Shown here: positions 38,686 to 46,520 of the stretch, in pieces
How the letters are laid out: every line of letters starts with the position of its first letter
Position numbering within the stretch: the first letter of the stretch is position 1
DNA from: Myxococcus virescens
GTDB lineage: Bacteria; Myxococcota; Myxococcia; Myxococcales; Myxococcaceae
NCBI RefSeq assembly: GCF_900101905.1
Contig: NZ_FNAJ01000002.1
Location: 310,001 to 374,000, forward strand
Reading direction: 5' to 3'
Length of the DNA: 64,000 nucleotides
Position numbers and translations under genes: made by a program
Notes under the pieces: model-generated
The model's input: the letters and a program-made list of their open reading frames with translations, nothing else
The model's database searches: none
Told to the model about the DNA's origin: nothing

Positions 38686-39492
38686 TCAGGCGCCAGCCGC
38701 GGGCGAAGCGGACTCCCACCACGGGGCGCTCCGCTGCTGCGCCAGGAAGTCTCCGACCTCCGCCGCCAGCAAGGGCCCCGCCGTGTCCCGAGGGATGACG
38801 TGATACCCCTGCCGCAGCGACAGGACGCGCACCGACGGCGCCGCGCTGAGGCGCCGTGCGAGCCACCGCCCGCCCTCCGGGTCCACGACGTGGTCCTGCT
38901 CCGCCACCGCCACCAGGGTGGGGCAGCGCACGCGGGCCGCGTCCCGGATGGCCAGCGCCTGCAACGTGCACAAGTCACGCAGCCGGGCCACGGGAAAGGC
39001 GGGCAGCACGGGCGCTTCCGCCAGCGCCTCCGGGTCCGAGATGTCGGTGCCCGTCTTCGCCACCCACGGACGCGTCCACTCCAGGACGGGCGTGCGCGCC
39101 AGTTGCCGGACCAGGAACATGCGCGGCCCCCGGAAGCGCACGGCGGGCGCCATCAGCGTCAGCGCGCGTATCTCCTCCGGATGCCGCGCGGCCAGCTCGA
39201 GCGCCAGCAGCGCGCCCATGGACAGGCCCGCGACGAACACACTCCGGTGGCCCCGGAGCGCGTGCAGGGCGCGCTCCGCCGCCGCCAACCAGTCCCGCCA
39301 GGTGACGTCGAGCAGGGCCTGCGGGGTGGTGCCATGGCCGGGCAGGCGCGGCGCCACCACGCGCAGGCCACGGACCGCCAGGGCTTCGCCTAGGGGGCGT
39401 ACGTCCCAGGGGCTCCCCGTGAAGCCGTGCAGGAGCAGGCACACCTCCTCGCCCCGGCCCAGCTCGAAGGGCGCCGTCTTTCGCGGGTCCAT
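38686..39492 (-). CDS. Alpha/beta hydrolase, carboxylesterase/monoglyceride-lipase type
   Basis: 268 residues. 'EEVCLLLHGFTGSPWDVRPL' gives the oxyanion-hole HGF motif, 'RSVFVAGLSMGALLALELA' the nucleophile elbow Gly-Leu-Ser-Met-Gly, and 'CPTLVAVAEQDHVVDPEGG' the acid Asp. 'GYHVIPRDTAG' supplies the His. This order matches the Est30-like carboxylesterase family that includes monoacylglycerol lipases. There is no signal peptide, so it acts in the cytoplasm. It could be the first gene of the ABC-AttH operon, since it is ~65 bases upstream on the same strand. Divergent from the DUF3467 gene. Confidence 0.93.
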   Translation of the reverse strand: MDPRKTAPFELGRGEEVCLLLHGFTGSPWDVRPLGEALAVRGLRVVAPRLPGHGTTPQALLDVTWRDWLAAAERALHALRGHRSVFVAGLSMGALLALELAARHPEEIRALTLMAPAVRFRGPRMFLVRQLARTPVLEWTRPWVAKTGTDISDPEALAEAPVLPAFPVARLRDLCTLQALAIRDAARVRCPTLVAVAEQDHVVDPEGGRWLARRLSAAPSVRVLSLRQGYHVIPRDTAGPLLAAEVGDFLAQQRSAPWWESASPAAGA

Positions 39493-39567
39493 GGGGGCGG
39501 CTTCTGGGAACGGGCTCACGCCGTGACACTGGCCACGCGCGAGCGCAGGCGCTATGCCCCCTGCCTC

Positions 39568-39858
39568 ATGGCGGACACTCCGAAGCCCCCGGACATGCAG
39601 TTGCAGATTCAGATGGACGAAGACGTGGCCAATGGTCAGTACGTCAACATGGCCCTGGTGAACCACTCCGACACCGAGTTCACCCTGGACTTCATCTACG
39701 TCCAGCCCCAGCAGCCCAAGGCCCGGGTGCGTTCGCGCATCATCACCAACCCCAAGCACATGAAGCGCCTGGTGGCGGCGATGCAGGACAACATCCAGCG
39801 CTACGAGGCGAAGTTCGGCCCCATCGCGATTCCAGAGGAAGACGGCGGCATGCACTGA
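39568..39858 (+). CDS. DUF3467 protein
   Basis: 96 residues. It matches DUF3467: 'EDVANGQYVNMALVNHSDTE', 'FTLDFIYVQPQQPKARVRSR' and 'IITNPKHMKRLVAAMQDNIQ' are the three conserved strand/helix blocks. Members are small, soluble and of unknown function, common in deltaproteobacteria. The start is ATG 39568, since the earlier open frame is shadow. The 75-base gap to the divergent esterase holds both promoters. Confidence 0.9.
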   Translation: MADTPKPPDMQLQIQMDEDVANGQYVNMALVNHSDTEFTLDFIYVQPQQPKARVRSRIITNPKHMKRLVAAMQDNIQRYEAKFGPIAIPEEDGGMH

Positions 39859-39948
39859 GCGCCGTTTTCGCCGGGGGAACCCACACGTCGCGTGTTTCCT
39901 CGGGCGCTTCGCTGGCCTTCGGGCCCGGTGGCGCGCAGACTCGGGGCC

Positions 39949-40707
39949 ATGGTGCTGAGACTCCTGGTCCCCTTGCTCGTATCGCTCTACGCCTCTTCCG
40001 CCGCGGCCCAGTGCCTGGGGGATGGCGTGCAGCTCTTCCCCACACCGGGCTCCATCATCCCCACCAACTCCCGCTTCCTGTTGGAAGGCGTCGGCACGGC
40101 GCGCCCCCAGGTGGCCGCGCTGGTGGGGAAGAAGCTGCGGCTGGTGTCGGACAGCCACGTCGTCGAGGTGGCGGTGCAGCGCGGCTGGGAGAGCAGCCTG
40201 GGCCGCGTCACCGTCATCCTCAAGCCCGCCGGGGCCATGGAGGCGGACAAGCGCTACACGCTGCGCGTGGACGAGGCGCTGCCCAACGTGGCGCTCCTCA
40301 ACGGCCGGGGCACCATGCTGCCCGAGTGGCGCACGGGCAAGGGGCCGGACAAGCAGGCCCCGCGCTGGCTCAAGCGGCCCGCCGTCTCCGAGGGCTTCCT
40401 TCGCCGCACCGCGCAGGGCACCGCCCGCTTCGTGCGGCTCAACCTGTCACTGAAGGAGGACAGCCCGGCGTACCTGGTGGTGAAGCTGGAGCCGCGCCGT
40501 CCTGGCCCCAGCGTGCAGCAGTACGTGGTGCCGGTGAGCAACAACACCGCCTTCATCGGCCATGAGGCCTGCAGCGGCACCTTCGCCATGGAGGACGGCC
40601 GCAGCTACCGGGCCCGCATCCAGGCCTTCGACGCGGCGGGACAGATGGCGCCGGCCGTCCCGCCCGTGGACTTCGAGGCCCCGGACGAATACTCGATGCA
40701 GCAGTAG
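39949..40707 (+). CDS. Hypothetical exported protein, Ig-like
   Basis: About 252 residues from ATG 39949; a GTG at 39892 would add nineteen. Signal peptide 'LRLLVPLLVSLYASSAAAQ' is cleaved before 'CLGDG'. The mature part begins with an Ig-like Bacterial domain ('FPTPGSIIPTNSRFLLEGVG', 'RYTLRVDEALPNVALL') as in myxobacterial extracellular proteins. It has two Cys residues ('QCLGDG', 'GHEACSGTF'). No enzymatic motif. Upstream of hemF, same strand, and possibly unrelated in function. Confidence 0.7.
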   Translation: MVLRLLVPLLVSLYASSAAAQCLGDGVQLFPTPGSIIPTNSRFLLEGVGTARPQVAALVGKKLRLVSDSHVVEVAVQRGWESSLGRVTVILKPAGAMEADKRYTLRVDEALPNVALLNGRGTMLPEWRTGKGPDKQAPRWLKRPAVSEGFLRRTAQGTARFVRLNLSLKEDSPAYLVVKLEPRRPGPSVQQYVVPVSNNTAFIGHEACSGTFAMEDGRSYRARIQAFDAAGQMAPAVPPVDFEAPDEYSMQQ

Positions 40708-40790
40708 TGCGCGGGAGTTCTCCGCGGGACCGGGAAGTTGGTGTAGGCCTGACGCGGGCGCCCCCGCGCGCCGAGCCTTCGGGAGAGCGA

Positions 40791-41696
40791 ATGACGACGG
40801 TGGACGTGGAGAACCTCAAGGAGCGGATGACGGGCTTCATCCGGTCGCTGCAGGACGACATCTGCGGCGGCCTGGAGCGGCTGGACGGCTCGGCGCGTTT
40901 CCGCGAGGACTCCTGGACCCGGCCGGGCGGCGGCGGTGGACGCAGCCGGGTGCTGGAGGACGGCGCCGTGCTGGAGAAGGCCGGCGTCAACACGTCCGTG
41001 GTGTACGGCGAACTGGAGGAGCAGTTCGCGCAGAAGCTCCAGGGCGAGGGCCGCCACTTCTGGGCGGGTGGCATCTCCCTGGTGCTGCACCCGCGCAACC
41101 CGCACGTGCCCACCGTGCACGCCAACTACCGCTTCATCCATCAGGGCGGGAAGGCGTGGTTCGGTGGTGGCGCGGACCTGACGCCCTACTACCTCTATGA
41201 AGAGGACGCGGCGCACTTCCACCGTGTACACCAGGCGGCCTGTGACAAGCACGACGCGGGCTACTACCCGCGCTTCAAGAGCGCCTGCGACAAGTACTTC
41301 TACCTGCGCCACCGCGAGGAGACGCGCGGGGTGGGCGGCATCTTCTTCGAGAACATGGGTGGGGAGCTGGAGAAGGAGTTCGCCTTCATCCAGGACTGCG
41401 GCCGGGCCTTCCTGGACGCGTACCTGCCCATCGCCGAGCGGCGCAAGGACACGCCAGTGACGGAGGGGCAGCGCTTCTGGCAGGAGGTGCGGCGCGGGCG
41501 CTACGTGGAGTTCAACCTCGTTTATGACCGGGGCACCGTCTTCGGACTGGAGACGCGCGGGCGCATCGAGTCCATCCTCATGTCCTTGCCGCCCCAGGTC
41601 CGCTGGCGCTACGACTACCACCCCGAGCCCGGAACGCCGGAGGCTCGGTTGGTGGAGGTGCTGCGCCAGCCACGCGACTGGGCGAGAGGAGGCTGA
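40791..41696 (+). CDS. hemF: Oxygen-dependent coproporphyrinogen III oxidase
   Basis: 301 residues, full family length. Decarboxylates coproporphyrinogen III to protoporphyrinogen IX in heme synthesis, using O2. Conserved blocks: 'EDGAVLEKAGVNTSVVYGEL', 'ISLVLHPRNPHVPTVHANYR', 'AWFGGGADLTPYYLYEEDA', 'GIFFENMGGELEKEFAFIQ' and 'VEFNLVYDRGTVFGLETRGR'. ATG 40791 follows GGGAGAG. The aerobic (HemF) rather than radical-SAM form fits an obligate aerobe. The next gene starts two bases after its stop. Confidence 0.97.
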   Translation: MTTVDVENLKERMTGFIRSLQDDICGGLERLDGSARFREDSWTRPGGGGGRSRVLEDGAVLEKAGVNTSVVYGELEEQFAQKLQGEGRHFWAGGISLVLHPRNPHVPTVHANYRFIHQGGKAWFGGGADLTPYYLYEEDAAHFHRVHQAACDKHDAGYYPRFKSACDKYFYLRHREETRGVGGIFFENMGGELEKEFAFIQDCGRAFLDAYLPIAERRKDTPVTEGQRFWQEVRRGRYVEFNLVYDRGTVFGLETRGRIESILMSLPPQVRWRYDYHPEPGTPEARLVEVLRQPRDWARGG

Positions 41697-41697
41697 G

Positions 41698-42207
41698 ATG
41701 GGTTTGAATGAGCCGGACTGGAATGCGCCGGTCCGGAGGACGAGGAGTCGGGCCCATCCCATCGTCGTCGGCGGCGTGATCGCGGTGACCGCGGGCCACT
41801 TGCTGGTGACGCATTGTTCGGAAAGCCCCCCCGGTACACAGGCGGCGCCCCCCAGCGACGCCGAGGCCCGCGTCAACGTGCTCACGCTGTGTGACGCCGT
41901 CCAGGCCTACCGCGATGAGCACGGCGTCTACGTCACCGCGGGCCCCACGCCGAAGGAGGTCCCGCGCGGCGGCAGGGCCGTGGCTTTCCCCAAGGACGAA
42001 ACCTTTCACCGGATTGGTTTCGAGCCCGACGGAAAGGTCCGATTCCAGTACCAGGTGGTGGTGCAGGAGAGCCCCGTGGGCGAGCCGGAGGTGTCCTGCA
42101 TCGCGCGGGGGGACTTCGACGGTGACGGGCTGAACTCCCTCTACCGCGTTCGTCTGGATGCCAACGGAATGACGACGCCCATCGAGGTGGAGCGCGAGGG
42201 CGAATAG
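41698..42207 (+). CDS. Membrane-anchored protein with pilin-like C-terminal region, unknown
   Basis: 169 residues, starting two bases after hemF. A hydrophobic helix at residues ~20-40 ('PIVVGGVIAVTAGHLLVTHC') anchors it. Then 'ARVNVLTLCDAVQAYRDEHG' and 'VYVTAGPTPKEVPRGGRAV' resemble the helix and loop of type IV pilin-like subunits, with the C-terminal strand 'YQVVVQESPVGEPEVSCIA' and 'GDFDGDGLNSLYRVRLDANG'. No type III leader peptide (Gly/Phe-Thr-Leu-x-Glu) is present, so it is not a standard pilin. The neighbour relation to hemF is probably incidental. Confidence 0.6.
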   Translation: MGLNEPDWNAPVRRTRSRAHPIVVGGVIAVTAGHLLVTHCSESPPGTQAAPPSDAEARVNVLTLCDAVQAYRDEHGVYVTAGPTPKEVPRGGRAVAFPKDETFHRIGFEPDGKVRFQYQVVVQESPVGEPEVSCIARGDFDGDGLNSLYRVRLDANGMTTPIEVEREGE

Positions 42208-42285
42208 TCCGTCGCGCAACCCCGCGCTTCCGTCCGCCGAAAATCAGGGAGCCGGGCCTCCCCAAGCCAGAATGAGGCATTGCCC

Positions 42286-43218
42286 ATGCCCTCCTTCCGC
42301 ATCCCCAACGTGATTGATCGCGCCCTCCGCTCGCTGGGGGGCGGTGGTGGCGCCAGACGCCCCGAAGGTCGGGGCGCGCCGGGGCCTCGGCTCCAGGACT
42401 GGGGCCCGCCGGCGCAGCCGCCCCGGCCGGGGGACAACTTCCGCCCGCGATTGCCGCCGCCCCTGCACCCCCCCATGGGCGGCCAGGAGCGCGCGCCGGT
42501 GAAGTCGGTGGCGGAGCTGGTGCCACCGGGCCTGGAGGACACGCCGGGGCAGGAGGCCTTGGGGAAGCGCTTCGGGGCGGACGCGGCGCTGCTGGCCTCG
42601 CATCTGTCGCCGCCGCAGGTGCCGGGCTCGGAGCGAGCCACGCGGCTGTGGGCGTTCTACACGGCCTACGCCACGGCGGCGGCGCGGCACCCGCCCCAGC
42701 CCGAGGCGCGCCAGGCTTTCCGCGAGGCGCTGGAGGGGCAGGGCTTCGCCGAGCTGCGGGACGCGCACACCGGCGAGGACGGCGTGACGCGGGGCCTGTG
42801 GGTGATGGAAGCCCGCACCCCCGCCGAAGCCCGGACGCGGGCCGCCCAGGTGCGGCTGGAGCCACCTCCCGAGGTGCGCCACTCCGAGGAAGCCGCAGCC
42901 CGGCCCGCCGAGCAGCCGCTGGTCCAGGCGGCCGGCGCTCGCGCGGCCACGGCCTTTCACGGCCCCGTCCTGCCCGCGCTGCGTCCACGCGACGAGGCCT
43001 CTTCCTCAGAGGACGCGCAGCAAGCCGGGGACGCCCCGCGCCGACGTGGGACGAACCGCCGCCTGGGCGCGCGGATGCTGTGGAACGTGCTGCACCGCTT
43101 TCGCGCGGGGCCGGACGACGGGGCGGTGGCGGAGGGGCAGTGGGACCGGGTGACGTTCGGCGCACTGCTGGTGCTGCTGGCCATCGCGCTGGCCGTGACG
43201 GCGCTCGTCAGCCTCTAG
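42286..43218 (+). CDS. Hypothetical tail-anchored protein
   Basis: About 310 residues from ATG 42286 (a TTG at 42280 is the alternative). The N-terminal third is Gly/Pro/Arg-rich and disordered. Residues ~110-160 are a helical region ('RATRLWAFYTAYATAAARH', 'EARQAFREALEGQGFAEL'). The middle is Pro/Ala/Arg linker, and the last ~20 residues 'ALLVLLAIALAVTALVSL' are a single transmembrane helix. Such a layout suits a cytoplasmic domain tethered at its C-terminus. The family is unknown. It precedes the sigma/anti-sigma operon. Confidence 0.65.
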   Translation: MPSFRIPNVIDRALRSLGGGGGARRPEGRGAPGPRLQDWGPPAQPPRPGDNFRPRLPPPLHPPMGGQERAPVKSVAELVPPGLEDTPGQEALGKRFGADAALLASHLSPPQVPGSERATRLWAFYTAYATAAARHPPQPEARQAFREALEGQGFAELRDAHTGEDGVTRGLWVMEARTPAEARTRAAQVRLEPPPEVRHSEEAAARPAEQPLVQAAGARAATAFHGPVLPALRPRDEASSSEDAQQAGDAPRRRGTNRRLGARMLWNVLHRFRAGPDDGAVAEGQWDRVTFGALLVLLAIALAVTALVSL

Positions 43219-43229
43219 GCCCGTCGGCC

Positions 43230-43252
43230 CGCCGGCGGCGCCTTCGCCGGCG
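43230..43252. terminator. GC hairpin between tail-anchored protein gene and sigma operon
   Basis: CGCCGGCG occurs at 43230-43237 and 43245-43252; each copy is self-complementary, so the pair forms a stem with a seven-base loop. It sits after the stop at 43218. Confidence 0.4.
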
Positions 43253-43299
43253 CGAATCTCCTTGGATTGTGTCCGCTTGTGCTAGGTTGCCGCACCTAC

Positions 43300-43914
43300 T
43301 TGGCAACCGACGACCTCACTCTCGTCAAGCGCGTCCGGACCGGCGACCAGCGCGCTTTCAAACTCCTCGTCGAGCGTTACCAGCGCAAGGTGTACGCCGT
43401 TGCGTTGGGCATGCTGAAGGACAAGGAGGAAGCGATGGACGTCTCCCAGGAGGCGTTCGTCAAGGTCTACAAGTACCTGGACCACTTCAAGGGCGACTCG
43501 TCCTTCTACACGTGGCTCTACCGCATCACCGTCAACATCTGCATCGACGTCATCCGCAAGCGTGGCGGGGGCGGCGAGGCCGTGGAGTTCGACGAGAGCC
43601 AGACCATGGACCTGTCCGAGGCCCGAATCGGCGCCCTGGGCAGCCGGCTGGGCACCAACCCCCAGAAGAGCGCGCTGCGCCGCGAACTGGCGGAGAAGAT
43701 CCAGGAGGCCCTGGCCACGGTGCCGGAGAAGCACCGCGCCATCCTCCTGCTGCGGGAAATCGAGGGCATGTCCTACGACGACCTCGCACGCACCCTGGAC
43801 ATCCCCAAGGGCACGGTGATGAGCCGGCTTTTCCATGCCCGGGCCAAGGTCCAGAAAATCCTCAGTGAATACCTGGAGTTGGACGAAGCGAAGAGCGGCG
43901 TGGGCAGTGAGTGA
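43300..43914 (+). CDS. rpoE: ECF RNA-polymerase sigma factor, RpoE type
   Basis: About 204 residues. Region 2 is 'FKLLVERYQRKVYAVALGML' with 'EAMDVSQEAFVKVYKYLDHF' and 'FYTWLYRITVNICIDVIRK' (2.3-2.4); a flexible linker with 'GGGGEAV' and 'DESQTMDLSEA' follows. Region 4 is 'ALATVPEKHRAILLLREIEG', 'MSYDDLARTLDIPKGTVMSR'. No ATG lies at the 5' end. TTG 43300 gives a family-like start 'ATDDLTLVKRVRTGDQRAF', while TTG 43267 and GTG 43279 are upstream alternatives. It is the first gene of a three-gene operon with its anti-sigma factor. Myxobacterial RpoE1, involved in motility, is similar in type, but identity with it is not proven. Confidence 0.9.
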   Translation: MATDDLTLVKRVRTGDQRAFKLLVERYQRKVYAVALGMLKDKEEAMDVSQEAFVKVYKYLDHFKGDSSFYTWLYRITVNICIDVIRKRGGGGEAVEFDESQTMDLSEARIGALGSRLGTNPQKSALRRELAEKIQEALATVPEKHRAILLLREIEGMSYDDLARTLDIPKGTVMSRLFHARAKVQKILSEYLELDEAKSGVGSE

Positions 43915-43986
43915 GCGGGCCTCGAATATCTGAGGGACCTGCCCGTCCCAATTTTCGCAGCCCCTTCCAGCAAGCAGGTGGAACCA

Positions 43987-44631
43987 ATGGCCGGTAATCC
44001 CGCGTGTGAGCGTTTCGTACCCATGCTGTCCCCGTACGTCGACGGAGAGCTGAGCTCCGGCGAGCGCGTCAACGTGGAGCGGCACCTGGCGGCCTGCCGG
44101 GACTGCACCGGGCGGGCGGCGGACCTGCGCGCGGAATCCGGGCTGCTGCGAGTGGGCCTGGACATGGCCGTGGACGACGTGGACTTCAAGGACTTCACCC
44201 AGCGCGTCATGGCGCGGGTGACGCCGGACAAGCCGCCCCTCATGGAGCGGCTGAAGCTGGCAGTGTCCGAAATGTTCCTCTACCAGCGCACCGCGATGAT
44301 TTCGTCGCTGGCCACCGCGGCCGTGCTGGTACTGGTGGGGGTACCCCTGCTGACGAGCGACCGGGCGCCGGTGGGGTACGCCTCCGAGCGCATGACGGTG
44401 AAGTCCATCCAGCCCTACCGCAACGCCCAGGTGGCGCCGGTGGTGATGGAGACGGACAATGGGGGCACCATCATCTGGCTGGTGGACGAGGACTCGGACG
44501 TCCTGTCTCCCGGCGCGGAGAAGGGGGAGCGGCAGGACCAGACAGGTGTCGGTCAGCCAGACGCAAGCGGGCGCAACGTCCCCGCGCGCCCGGCCCCCGA
44601 CGCCCCCAGGCCGTCGGGAGGTTCCTTGTGA
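43987..44631 (+). CDS. Membrane-bound zinc-finger anti-sigma factor
   Basis: 214 residues, immediately after the ECF sigma gene (72-base gap). The N-terminal zinc-binding anti-sigma motif is 'VERHLAACRDCTGRAADL' (His-x3-Cys-x2-Cys), preceded by 'CERFVPMLSPYVDGELSSGE'. One transmembrane helix at ~residues 98-118 ('MISSLATAAVLVLVGVPLL') leaves the C-terminal part in the periplasm. That part includes the positively charged and acidic segment 'TIIWLVDEDSDVLSPGAEKG' and a Pro-rich end. It would hold the sigma factor inactive at the membrane. ATG 43987 has AGGTGG before it; a GTG nine bases earlier is also in frame. Confidence 0.9.
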   Translation: MAGNPACERFVPMLSPYVDGELSSGERVNVERHLAACRDCTGRAADLRAESGLLRVGLDMAVDDVDFKDFTQRVMARVTPDKPPLMERLKLAVSEMFLYQRTAMISSLATAAVLVLVGVPLLTSDRAPVGYASERMTVKSIQPYRNAQVAPVVMETDNGGTIIWLVDEDSDVLSPGAEKGERQDQTGVGQPDASGRNVPARPAPDAPRPSGGSL

Positions 44632-45083
44632 GAAGACACGTGTCGTCGGGCCGGATGCTGTGGGCGCTGCTGGGGCTGGGCCTGCTGCTGCCCATGGCCG
44701 CCAGCGCACAAGACGCGAAAGTCCAGGTCCAGGTCGAGGTGGTGCTCGCCTCGAAGAAGGGCGCCGAGGTCGACCCGCCCGAGCTGGAGAAGATGAAGGA
44801 GCAGTTCCAGAAGCAGAACTTCAGCTTCACCTCGTTCAAGCGCCTCTCGAATGAGGTGCTGACGGTGAGCGCGAAGAGCGCCTCCGAGGTGAAGCTGCCC
44901 AACGGCGCCAACGCGACGTTGCAGCTGCAGGGCATCAAGGACGGCACGGCCACGGTGCGCGTGGCCATTCCCCGTCAGCCCACGCTGGACGTGGAGCTGG
45001 GCCGCCAGGGCGCCGTCTACCAGAAGGCTGGCAAGTACGTGGGCGGGGAGCTCATCCTCGTGCTCTCCCCTCCCGCGCGGTAG
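44628..45083 (+). CDS. Exported protein of the sigma / anti-sigma operon
   Basis: 151 residues from GTG 44628, which overlaps the anti-sigma TGA (GTGA), so translation is coupled. Signal peptide 'MLWALLGLGLLLPMAASAQD' is present. The mature part is beta-rich: 'AKVQVQVEVVLASKKGAEVD', 'FSFTSFKRLSNEVLTVSA', 'NATLQLQGIKDGTATVRVA', 'GKYVGGELILVLSPP'. It may be a periplasmic sensor or target of the sigma pathway; no recognised family. Its coupling to the sigma and anti-sigma genes suggests a direct role in that circuit. Confidence 0.8.
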   Translation: MRRHVSSGRMLWALLGLGLLLPMAASAQDAKVQVQVEVVLASKKGAEVDPPELEKMKEQFQKQNFSFTSFKRLSNEVLTVSAKSASEVKLPNGANATLQLQGIKDGTATVRVAIPRQPTLDVELGRQGAVYQKAGKYVGGELILVLSPPAR

Positions 45084-45091
45084 CTCCCCCA

Positions 45092-45110
45092 GCGCCGCCT
45101 CAGGCGGCGC
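45092..45110. terminator. Hairpin between convergent operons, overlapping a stop codon
   Basis: GCGCCGCC (45092-45099) pairs with GGCGGCGC (45103-45110) around the loop TCA, which is the reverse complement of the minus-strand TGA stop at 45100-45102. It can end both converging transcripts. Confidence 0.65.
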
Positions 45111-45885
45111 GGGCTTCCCCGTCCTCCTCCAGGACGATGATTTCCAGGTCCTCTTCCATCTCCAGGGGGAGGACTTCGGCGGCGGCGGTGTGCGCCTGGA
45201 GGCCCGGAGCGGGGGCCTCGGCGTGCTCCCGCTCCAGGTTGACGCGCAGCCCGTCGAACATGGTGTCGAACGCCGCGTAGATGCGGTCCACCATGGCCAG
45301 GGCGTCCGCGCGCACCTCCGGGGACAGCTGCATGGCCTCCAGCTCCGCCGCCAGCTCCTGTTCGAACATGGCGTGCTGCGCTTCGGCCTGCATGTGGTGG
45401 TCGGAGAAGTACTTCAGCCGGTCGTCCGCGCCCTGCGCCGCGCTGATGATGGCGGTGCGGCTGAAGAAGACATGGCTGGTGGACTCCAGCGCCCACAGCA
45501 GGACGATGCGCAGCCGGTCATCCACCGGGCGGTACACCTCGCTGATGATGGCGTAGGCCGCGTCACGCGTCTTCACGTGCGCGCGGCCGTACATGGTGCC
45601 GATGCTCAGCGAGCCGCCCGTGAGCGCGGAGATGTCGTCCTCGAACCACTGGTCATGCCCGCCCTCCTCGGCATGGTGCCGCGTGGCCAGCGCCTTGAGG
45701 TGCGCGTCCTGGATGAAGTGTGCGTTGAGGCGCAGCACGTCCTGGAACGTCATCACCCAGAAGGTCAGGCGCGGCGCGAAGGCCATCACCTGTTCAATGG
45801 GGCGGTCCATCCGCATGTCGGAGAAGAAGGGGTGCGCTGCGAAGCGCGCCTCGCGCACGGCGATGTGTTGGAGCACTTCCTTCAT
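45100..45885 (-). CDS. Heme-oxygenase-fold iron enzyme candidate
   Basis: 261 residues from ATG 45885. All-helical, with two carboxylate/histidine clusters placed as in the heme-oxygenase-like diiron (HDO) group: 'ATRHHAEEGGHDQWFEDD' and 'DHHMQAEAQHAMFEQELAAE'. 'RLNAHFIQDAHLKAL' precedes the first. These could hold a di-metal centre and catalyse an O2-dependent reaction, but the assignment is inferred from motif spacing only. The C-terminal ~40 residues are an acidic tail ('MEEDLEIIVLEEDGEAR'). It shares a transcription unit with the V4R-like gene 60 bases upstream. A TenA-like or ferritin-like role is an alternative. Confidence 0.62.
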   Translation of the reverse strand: MKEVLQHIAVREARFAAHPFFSDMRMDRPIEQVMAFAPRLTFWVMTFQDVLRLNAHFIQDAHLKALATRHHAEEGGHDQWFEDDISALTGGSLSIGTMYGRAHVKTRDAAYAIISEVYRPVDDRLRIVLLWALESTSHVFFSRTAIISAAQGADDRLKYFSDHHMQAEAQHAMFEQELAAELEAMQLSPEVRADALAMVDRIYAAFDTMFDGLRVNLEREHAEAPAPGLQAHTAAAEVLPLEMEEDLEIIVLEEDGEARAA

Positions 45886-45944
45886 GATGGACCTCCCTGG
45901 GGTGTCTGGTGATGCGCCGCCCCCGGCCCGCTGGCGGGACTCCG

Positions 45945-46520
45945 CTACCAATTGATGCTGTACGTGCAGGCGCTGTCGCCGCGCCGCCGGCAACTCTTGG
46001 CCTCATGTTCAATACGCACCCAAAGCGAATCCTTGGGACGGAACCGGTCGCCAATGGCTTCGATGAGCCCCAGGTCCAAGTCACACGGATAGGGGTTGTC
46101 ACACACCATGCGAGCGTTTCGCTTATCCACCGGCTCGAAGCGGTAGCCGCCGATGGCGCCCTTGCCGCGGTGGTTCATCCGGTACGCCATGTCCACCGCG
46201 CGCAGCCCCTTCTCCAGCGTGTCGATGTCCGGCGGGAAGTGCGCGCTGTCCGGAATCTTCCGGCCAATGGTCCTCACCGTGCTGGGACCAATCTTGTCGA
46301 ACACCAGCCGGAACGACTTCAGCAGGGCGGGCATGGGGTACCAGGCATCCGCCTTCAGCGGCGCGATGCCGTTCTCACCCAGGATGCGCAACGCGCGTGA
46401 CTGGGCGAGCTCCATGCCGTTGACGATGGCGAGAATCGACTGGCCGATGACTTCGATGCCCTGGAACGACATGGGTTGAAGGGTCGGTGTGGTGGCGCTG
46501 ATGGGAGTCTTCAATTCCAT
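45945..46520 (-). CDS. V4R-like sensor-type protein, unknown ligand
   Basis: 191 residues, no signal peptide. The C-terminal half has the look of V4R/heme-NO-binding-like folds: 'DAWYPMPALLKSFRLVFDKI', 'GPSTVRTIGRKIPDSAHFPP', 'GLRAVDMAYRMNHRGKGAIG', 'ARMVCDNPYPCDLDLGLIEA' and the closing 'CRRRGDSACTYSINW', with a Cys-x6-Cys that could bind a metal. Known members sense small molecules; which one binds here is not visible. It is the first gene of the pair with the iron-enzyme candidate. Its promoter is probably in the AT-rich stretch just upstream. Confidence 0.6.
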   Translation of the reverse strand: MELKTPISATTPTLQPMSFQGIEVIGQSILAIVNGMELAQSRALRILGENGIAPLKADAWYPMPALLKSFRLVFDKIGPSTVRTIGRKIPDSAHFPPDIDTLEKGLRAVDMAYRMNHRGKGAIGGYRFEPVDKRNARMVCDNPYPCDLDLGLIEAIGDRFRPKDSLWVRIEHEAKSCRRRGDSACTYSINW

